This document shows, piece by piece, positions 19,857 to 23,531 of a stretch of 23,531 nt of DNA. Made by a program: the position numbers and the translations under genes. Each line of letters opens with the position of its first letter. Position 1 is the stretch's first letter. The DNA lies in NCBI GenBank assembly GCA_035531955.1, contig DATKRZ010000057.1:1-23531 (forward strand), in the 5' to 3' direction. Source of the stretch: Bog-756 sp035531955 (GTDB lineage: Bacteria > Actinomycetota > Acidimicrobiia > Acidimicrobiales > RAAP-2). Below the pieces are notes generated by a model. That model saw nothing but the letters and a program-made list of their open reading frames with translations. It was not told the DNA's origin and made no database searches.

Positions 19857-21728
19857 ATGGCTCGAACCACGCAGATGAGGATCGTCGTAGCCGCGGCGGC
19901 GGCCCTGCTGCTGACTCTGGCCGTTCCCGGGTCAGTGGCCGGCGCTGATTCGGTCACGCGGTCGTCAGCCTCGCTTTCGTCGCTGACAGCCGGGGCGACT
20001 GCTGACTATTCGGTGGGATTCACTACCAGCGCGACCGGAGCCCTGGCCGGCGGCACCGCCACTGTCACCCTCACCGGGCCCGCCGGCACGGTCTTCCCGC
20101 TCGTGGCTGCGGACTACACGGTGAACTCCACCCCGGTGACGGTGGTGCCCCACCACGCCTCCGGCAGCAACGACGTGGTCATCACCACACCGGTGTCGGT
20201 GGGAGCGAGCGCAACGGCGGCGGTGGTCGCCAACTCCGTCGCCAACGCCACGGTGGCCGGCACCGACACCATCGGCGTGAGCACCTCGGCGGACAACACC
20301 GCGGCGGTGCAGAGCAGTCCGTCGTTCGTCCTCGTGGCCGGCCCGGCCTCCGTGCTGGTGGCCTCTGCCGGTGGGGGCCAGAGCGCCGCTCAGTCGGGCA
20401 CCTTCACCACGCCGTTCGGCGTCACCGTCGAGGACGCCTACGGGAATGCGGTGCTGGTCTCCGGCACCACGGTGACCTTCACCGCCCCTGCCAGCGGCGC
20501 CAGCGGTACCTTCGCCGACACCAGCTCCCACGTGACCTCCGCCACGACCGGGTCGGACGGTGTGGCCACGGCCGCGGCCTTCACCGCCGAGATCGCCGCC
20601 GGCAGCTATACGGTGACCGCCACTTCGGGCGGTGTCACATCGGTGGGCTTCAGCGTGTCCAATACCGCCGGCCCACCGGTCCCGCCCGGCTCGCCCACCG
20701 CGGTGGCGGCCACGTCGGGAAATGGCTCGGCCACCGTTAGCTGGACGGCCCCGTCCTCGAGCGGGGGAAGTGCCATCACCGGGTACCTCATCGTGCCATC
20801 GACCGGCACCGGAGTGACCGCGACCGGGGGAGCCGCGACCAGCGAACGGCTCACCGGACTGACCAACGGGACCGCTTACACCTTCACCGTTTCGGCCACC
20901 AACGCCTTCGGCACCGGTGCGGCCTCCGCGGCAACCAACTCGGTGACTCCTTCCGATGGGCTGGGCTACTCACTGGTGGCGAGTGACGGCGGGATCTTCT
21001 CCTTCGGAGCCGCGGTCTTCGAGGGTTCCGAAGGCGATATCCACCTCAACCAGCCCATCGTGGGCATGGCCGAGATGCCCGGCGGCCGGGGCTACTGGTT
21101 GGTGGCCAGTGACGGGGGTGTGTTCACCTTCGGCGACGCCGGGTTCTACGGCTCGACCGGGTCGATGACCTTGAACCAGCCCATCGTGGGCATGGCCACC
21201 ACCTCCGACGGCCAGGGCTACTGGCTGGTGGCCAGGGACGGCGGGATCTTCTCCTTCGGTGACGCCCGGTTCTACGGGTCCACCGGGGGCAGCCATCTCA
21301 ACCGCCCCATCGTGGGCATGGCCGACGACCCGGCCAGCGGGGGCTACTGGCTGGTGGCCAGTGACGGCGGGATCTTCAGCTTCGGAGCGGCGCCCTTCGA
21401 GGGCTCCACCGGATCGGTGAACCTCAACCGGCCCATCGTCGGCATGGCCGCCACCTCCGACGGCCTGGGCTACTGGCTGGTGGCCAGTGACGGCGGGATC
21501 TTCAACTTCGGGACCGCCCCGTTCTTCGGCTCCACCGGCGGCAGCCATCTCAACCGGCCCATCGCCGGCATGGCCGCCACCCCGTCGGGTCAGGGCTACT
21601 GGCTGGTGGCCGACGACGGCGGCATCTTCAGCTTCGGAAGCGCGGCCTTCTATGGATCGTCCGGGTCGATGAACCTCAACCAGCCCATCACGGGCATGGT
21701 TCGCAGTGGAGTCCCGGCCGGACCCTGA
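19857..21728 (+). CDS. Secreted multidomain protein: Ig-like region, fibronectin type III domain and six 42-residue GYWLVASDGG repeats
   Basis: The 623-residue product starts with a signal peptide (MARTTQMRIVVAAAAALLLT, then LAVPGSVAGA; cleavage near residue 30). Residues about 31-155 are Thr/Ala/Val-rich beta structure of DUF11 or Ig type. Residues about 160-270 are a bacterial Ig-like (invasin-type) domain (FGVTVEDAYGNAV). Residues about 275-365 are fibronectin type III (PGSPTAVAATSGNGSATVSW, ITGYLIVPS, GLTNGTAYTFTVSATNAFG). From G370 to about 621, six 42-residue repeats follow the pattern GYWLVASDGGIFSFG...FYGSTG...LN(Q/R)PIVGMA. Such repeats are frequent in surface proteins of Acidimicrobiia and may form a beta-propeller or solenoid; their ligand is unknown. 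There is no sorting signal or C-terminal membrane anchor, so it is presumably released or bound non-covalently. It is transcribed alone behind an AT-rich promoter and is followed by an IS element. Confidence 0.9.
   Translation: MARTTQMRIVVAAAAALLLTLAVPGSVAGADSVTRSSASLSSLTAGATADYSVGFTTSATGALAGGTATVTLTGPAGTVFPLVAADYTVNSTPVTVVPHHASGSNDVVITTPVSVGASATAAVVANSVANATVAGTDTIGVSTSADNTAAVQSSPSFVLVAGPASVLVASAGGGQSAAQSGTFTTPFGVTVEDAYGNAVLVSGTTVTFTAPASGASGTFADTSSHVTSATTGSDGVATAAAFTAEIAAGSYTVTATSGGVTSVGFSVSNTAGPPVPPGSPTAVAATSGNGSATVSWTAPSSSGGSAITGYLIVPSTGTGVTATGGAATSERLTGLTNGTAYTFTVSATNAFGTGAASAATNSVTPSDGLGYSLVASDGGIFSFGAAVFEGSEGDIHLNQPIVGMAEMPGGRGYWLVASDGGVFTFGDAGFYGSTGSMTLNQPIVGMATTSDGQGYWLVARDGGIFSFGDARFYGSTGGSHLNRPIVGMADDPASGGYWLVASDGGIFSFGAAPFEGSTGSVNLNRPIVGMAATSDGLGYWLVASDGGIFNFGTAPFFGSTGGSHLNRPIAGMAATPSGQGYWLVADDGGIFSFGSAAFYGSSGSMNLNQPITGMVRSGVPAGP
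20964..21719 (+). repeat. Six tandem 126-bp coding repeats
   Basis: Each 126-bp unit encodes 42 residues starting at GY(W/S)LVA. Long near-identical stretches, such as the segments encoding LVASDGGIFSFG and GSTGGSHLNRPI, recur at DNA level, which points to recent duplication or gene conversion between units. The first unit (GYSLVA, GSEGDIHLNQ) and the last are the most diverged. Confidence 0.88.
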
Positions 21729-21740
21729 TCCGGTCGGGTT

Positions 21741-21770
21741 CACTCCGGTCGTGCTCGCACTCCGGTCGTG
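21741..21770. repeat. 13-bp direct repeat downstream of the repeat-protein gene
   Basis: CACTCCGGTCGTG occurs at 21741-21753 and 21758-21770, separated by CTCG. A related CCGGTCGGG lies just upstream (21730-21738). Its role is unknown; it lies between the gene's stop and the IS element. Confidence 0.6.
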
Positions 21771-21886
21771 AGTCCACAGACCGGGTGTGCATGGCTTCGG
21801 GACCGGGCGGTGCCGAGGGACGGAATGGGAACTCTTGCTGGCCACGGTCGACAGCCAGCTCGTTGGCCGACACTGACCGGGGGGTA

Positions 21887-21924
21887 TCGAGTCATTGTCA
21901 AGAGTTGTGGATGAGGAATCTGGC
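21887..21924 (+). repeat. Left terminal inverted repeat of the IS256-family element
   Basis: It contains TCGAGT (21887-21892), AGTTGTGGATG (21903-21913) and ATCTG (21918-21922). The inner end abuts the transposase stop codon at 21925-21927. Confidence 0.75.
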
Positions 21925-23217
21925 TCAGGCGGCGACGGACCCTTGATCAGTGTCGGTATCGGTCGTCGTTTCGGCCGTGTTGTCGCTCCTCTCTCGCAGC
22001 TTGCCGTCGATGAAGGTTGATCCCGCCCGGACCAGCGGGACGAGCTCGGCGCCGCCGATCTTGCGCCACCTGTCCTGGGCGGCGTCGAGCAGCTTGTAGG
22101 CCATCGCCAGACCGGCCTTGCGGGAGCCGGCCCCCCGGGTGACTCTGGTCCGCAGCCGCACCGTCGAGAAGGTGGACTCGATCGGGTTGGTCGTGCGCAG
22201 GTGGACCCAGTGCTCGACGGGGAAGTCGAAGAACGCGAGCAGCGCCTCGAGTTCGCCGGTGATCTTGTCGGTGGCCTTCTTGAACTCGGCATAGGTCTCT
22301 GTGAAGGTCTTCACCGCCTCGAGTGCCTCGGTGCGTGACGGTGCCGAGTAGATGTTGCGGACGGCGTCCTTCGCCTCGTCGTGGAGCCGCTTGGGCAGCG
22401 CGTCGAGCACGTTCTTCGTTCGGTGCACCCAGCACCGCTGCTCACGGGTCTCGGGGAACACCTCGCGCAGTGCACCCCAGAACCCGAGCGCCCCGTCGCC
22501 CACGGCGAGCATCGGGGCAGAGAGGCCCCGGTTGCGAAGGCCACGTAGGACCTCGGCCCAGCTGTCGGTGGACTCGCGGTAGCCGTCGGCCAGCGCCACC
22601 AGCTCTTTCGTGCCGTCGAGGCGCACGCCCACGATGACCAGGCAGCACAACCGGTCCTCTTCGAGGCGAATGTTGAAGTGCACGCCGTCGGCCCAGAAGT
22701 AGACGTAGTCGAGGCCCGAGAGGTCCCGCTCGTTCCAGTCGGCGTGCTCGGCCTGCCAGGCCTCGGTGAGCCGGTTGACCGTCGAGGCGGACAGGCCCGC
22801 CGCCGAGCCGAAGAACTCGCCGAGGGCCGGGGCGAAGTCCCCCGTCGACAGGCCCCGCAGGTACAGGATCGGCAGCACTTCGGTGACCTTGGGTGACTTG
22901 CGCATGTAGGCCGGCAGGATGGCCGAGGAGTACCGCTCGCCCTCCCGGCGGTCGTCCACCCGGGGCGCCCGGACCTCGACCACCCCGGCCCCGGTCGTCA
23001 CCTTGCGGGCCCGAGCCGAACCGTTGCCCACCACCAGGCGGTGTCCGGCGGCATCGAGCTCGCCGGCGTGGGCCTCAAGGTAGGCACGTCGTTCGGCGGC
23101 CAGCGCCACGGCCAGCATCTCCTGGGCGGCGATCCGGCACATCTCGTCGAGGTCGATGGCCATCGCCTCGGGGTCGTCAACCGCGTCCGCGGTCGTGTCT
23201 TGGACTAGCTTCAACAT
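21925..23217 (-). CDS. IS256-family (mutator-type) transposase
   Basis: The 430-residue product is a full-length DDE transposase of the IS256/MuDR-like type, catalysing copy-out transposition of its own element. The catalytic acids are D177 (YFWADGVHFNIR), D241 (LAVGDGALGFW) and E347 (TTNPIESTFSTVR). The conserved C-x2-H motif (C262, H265 in RCWVHRTKNVLDALP) sits between the second D and the E, as expected. The N-terminal region (about 20-110) should bind the ends, and YSSAILPAYMRKSPKVTEVL marks the usual family block. No frameshift or internal stop is seen, so it is probably active. ATG 23217 was chosen because GGGGAGGG lies 8 bases upstream; an in-frame extension to 23310 would run into the terminal repeat. 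Confidence 0.95.
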   Translation of the reverse strand: MLKLVQDTTADAVDDPEAMAIDLDEMCRIAAQEMLAVALAAERRAYLEAHAGELDAAGHRLVVGNGSARARKVTTGAGVVEVRAPRVDDRREGERYSSAILPAYMRKSPKVTEVLPILYLRGLSTGDFAPALGEFFGSAAGLSASTVNRLTEAWQAEHADWNERDLSGLDYVYFWADGVHFNIRLEEDRLCCLVIVGVRLDGTKELVALADGYRESTDSWAEVLRGLRNRGLSAPMLAVGDGALGFWGALREVFPETREQRCWVHRTKNVLDALPKRLHDEAKDAVRNIYSAPSRTEALEAVKTFTETYAEFKKATDKITGELEALLAFFDFPVEHWVHLRTTNPIESTFSTVRLRTRVTRGAGSRKAGLAMAYKLLDAAQDRWRKIGGAELVPLVRAGSTFIDGKLRERSDNTAETTTDTDTDQGSVAA

Positions 23218-23292
23218 TGGCGTATCCCTCCCCGCTGGTGTCACCCGGCGGACTCGTTGATTGGTCAACTTGGAGGGTACGTCGCGCCCATC

Positions 23293-23330
23293 GTCAGATC
23301 GTGCATCCACAACTTCCGGTTATAACTCGA
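23293..23330 (-). repeat. Right terminal inverted repeat of the IS256-family element
   Basis: On the minus strand it reads TCGAGT (23330-23325), AGTTGTGGATG (23314-23304) and ATCTG (23299-23295), mirroring the left end. About 75 bases separate it from the transposase start; that space should hold the promoter. Confidence 0.75.
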
Positions 23331-23531
23331 CCCGGACCCCGGCAGCGTGGATTGACGTAGCCTGCTGACGGTCCACCATCTCCAACCGAGAAGTGGTCAG
23401 CGTGTGGGTGAAAGCCCGAGCCAGGTCTGACTCGACACAACTCGGTTGACCTGGGCCGACTGCGACCCGTTCGGAGCCCATTCCCACGCTTGTGCTCTCG
23501 ATTTCCCACATCGTTGTGAGAGCAACCAATT
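23331..23531. other. Terminal 200 bases without a recognisable gene
   Basis: The base composition is lower in GC than the rest and no known protein is recognisable. A minus-strand frame runs from the window edge into the IS end, where the inverted repeat supplies a TAA (23320-23322); its codons (TCA, ACA, TTA) are unlike the host genes. An inverted pair CCAGGTC (23421-23427) / GACCTGG (23448-23454) could form a stem. Confidence 0.4.

Larger units (their letters stand above)
21887..23330 (-). mobile_element. IS256-family insertion sequence, about 1.44 kb, apparently intact
   Basis: One transposase gene fills the element. Imperfect terminal inverted repeats of about 38 bp (21887-21924 and 23293-23330) match at roughly 26 positions: TCGAGT at the tips, AGTTGTGGATG in the middle and ATCTG inside. 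The size is normal for IS256 elements. I see no clear 8-9 bp target duplication at these boundaries, so the exact ends may be off by a few bases or the duplication has decayed. Confidence 0.85.

Noticed and set aside
20964..21719. Regularly spaced repeats considered as a CRISPR array
   Set aside because: The 126-bp period, intact reading frame and protein-level conservation show a coding repeat.
21688..21873. Minus-strand frame of 61 codons between the repeat-protein gene and the IS
   Set aside because: It overlaps the end of the secreted-protein gene antisense, has no ribosome site, and no family is recognisable.
23415..23460. AAAGCCCGAG followed by a stem considered as a group II intron or structured RNA edge
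   Set aside because: Only one 7-bp stem is visible and there is no domain V or maturase gene in the window; the resemblance is too slight.
23320..23529. Minus-strand frame of 69 codons running into the IS end
   Set aside because: Its codon use is unlike that of the host, its only long start is a TTG at the window edge, and it ends in a stop supplied by the IS terminal repeat. It may be an interrupted gene, but there is not enough sequence to call it.

Overview
The window is a high-GC stretch of chromosome, probably from an actinomycete. The best clue to the lineage is the secreted protein at 19857-21728. Its six 42-residue repeats of the GYWLVASDGGIFSFG type are, from general knowledge, especially common in Acidimicrobiia. 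A MarP-like CvpA-protease, an RDD protein, a GH15 trehalase/glucoamylase-type enzyme and a probable leaderless start at 13707 also fit Actinomycetota. I place it in Acidimicrobiia with moderate confidence. I found no tRNA, rRNA or CRISPR array.

Layout. (1) 1-3678 is a catabolic cluster. On the minus strand it reads lipoyl-domain protein, NTF2-like protein, Rieske oxygenase, and a 3-ketosteroid-dehydrogenase-like flavoprotein cut by the window edge. A crotonase-fold protein is transcribed away from it. Together they suggest oxidative attack on a steroid or other cyclic substrate followed by CoA-thioester chemistry. (2) 3775-6534 holds a membrane-anchored protein of unknown function, a limonene-epoxide-hydrolase-like NTF2 protein and a PLP-dependent group II decarboxylase. 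(3) 6662-9872 is a tight minus-strand run: a beta-class DNA methyltransferase with a nuclease-like C-terminal domain, an unrecognised protein with a possible PD-(D/E)XK-type core, and a small-molecule-type SAM methyltransferase. The first two form the best candidate here for an undescribed restriction-modification-like system. (4) 10100-13651 is a cell-envelope block: an Asp-box lipoprotein, a proline-rich RDD membrane protein and a divergent MarP-like protease. (5) 13707-18123 is a plus-strand run: GH15 hydrolase with a histone-like basic tail, metallo-beta-lactamase-fold hydrolase and a DMT-type membrane protein. (6) 18130-19547 holds two divergent regulators: a LuxR-type protein with a degenerate receiver domain and a winged-helix protein with a Lys-rich tail. 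(7) 19857-21728 encodes the large secreted repeat protein, behind an AT-rich promoter and a perfect 15-bp hairpin. (8) 21887-23330 is an apparently intact IS256-family insertion sequence with imperfect terminal inverted repeats. The last 200 bases hold no recognisable gene.

The remaining long open frames in this GC-rich DNA are mirror frames of these genes and were left out. Assignments rest on motif recognition by eye. No database search was possible, so novelty is not established for anything here.
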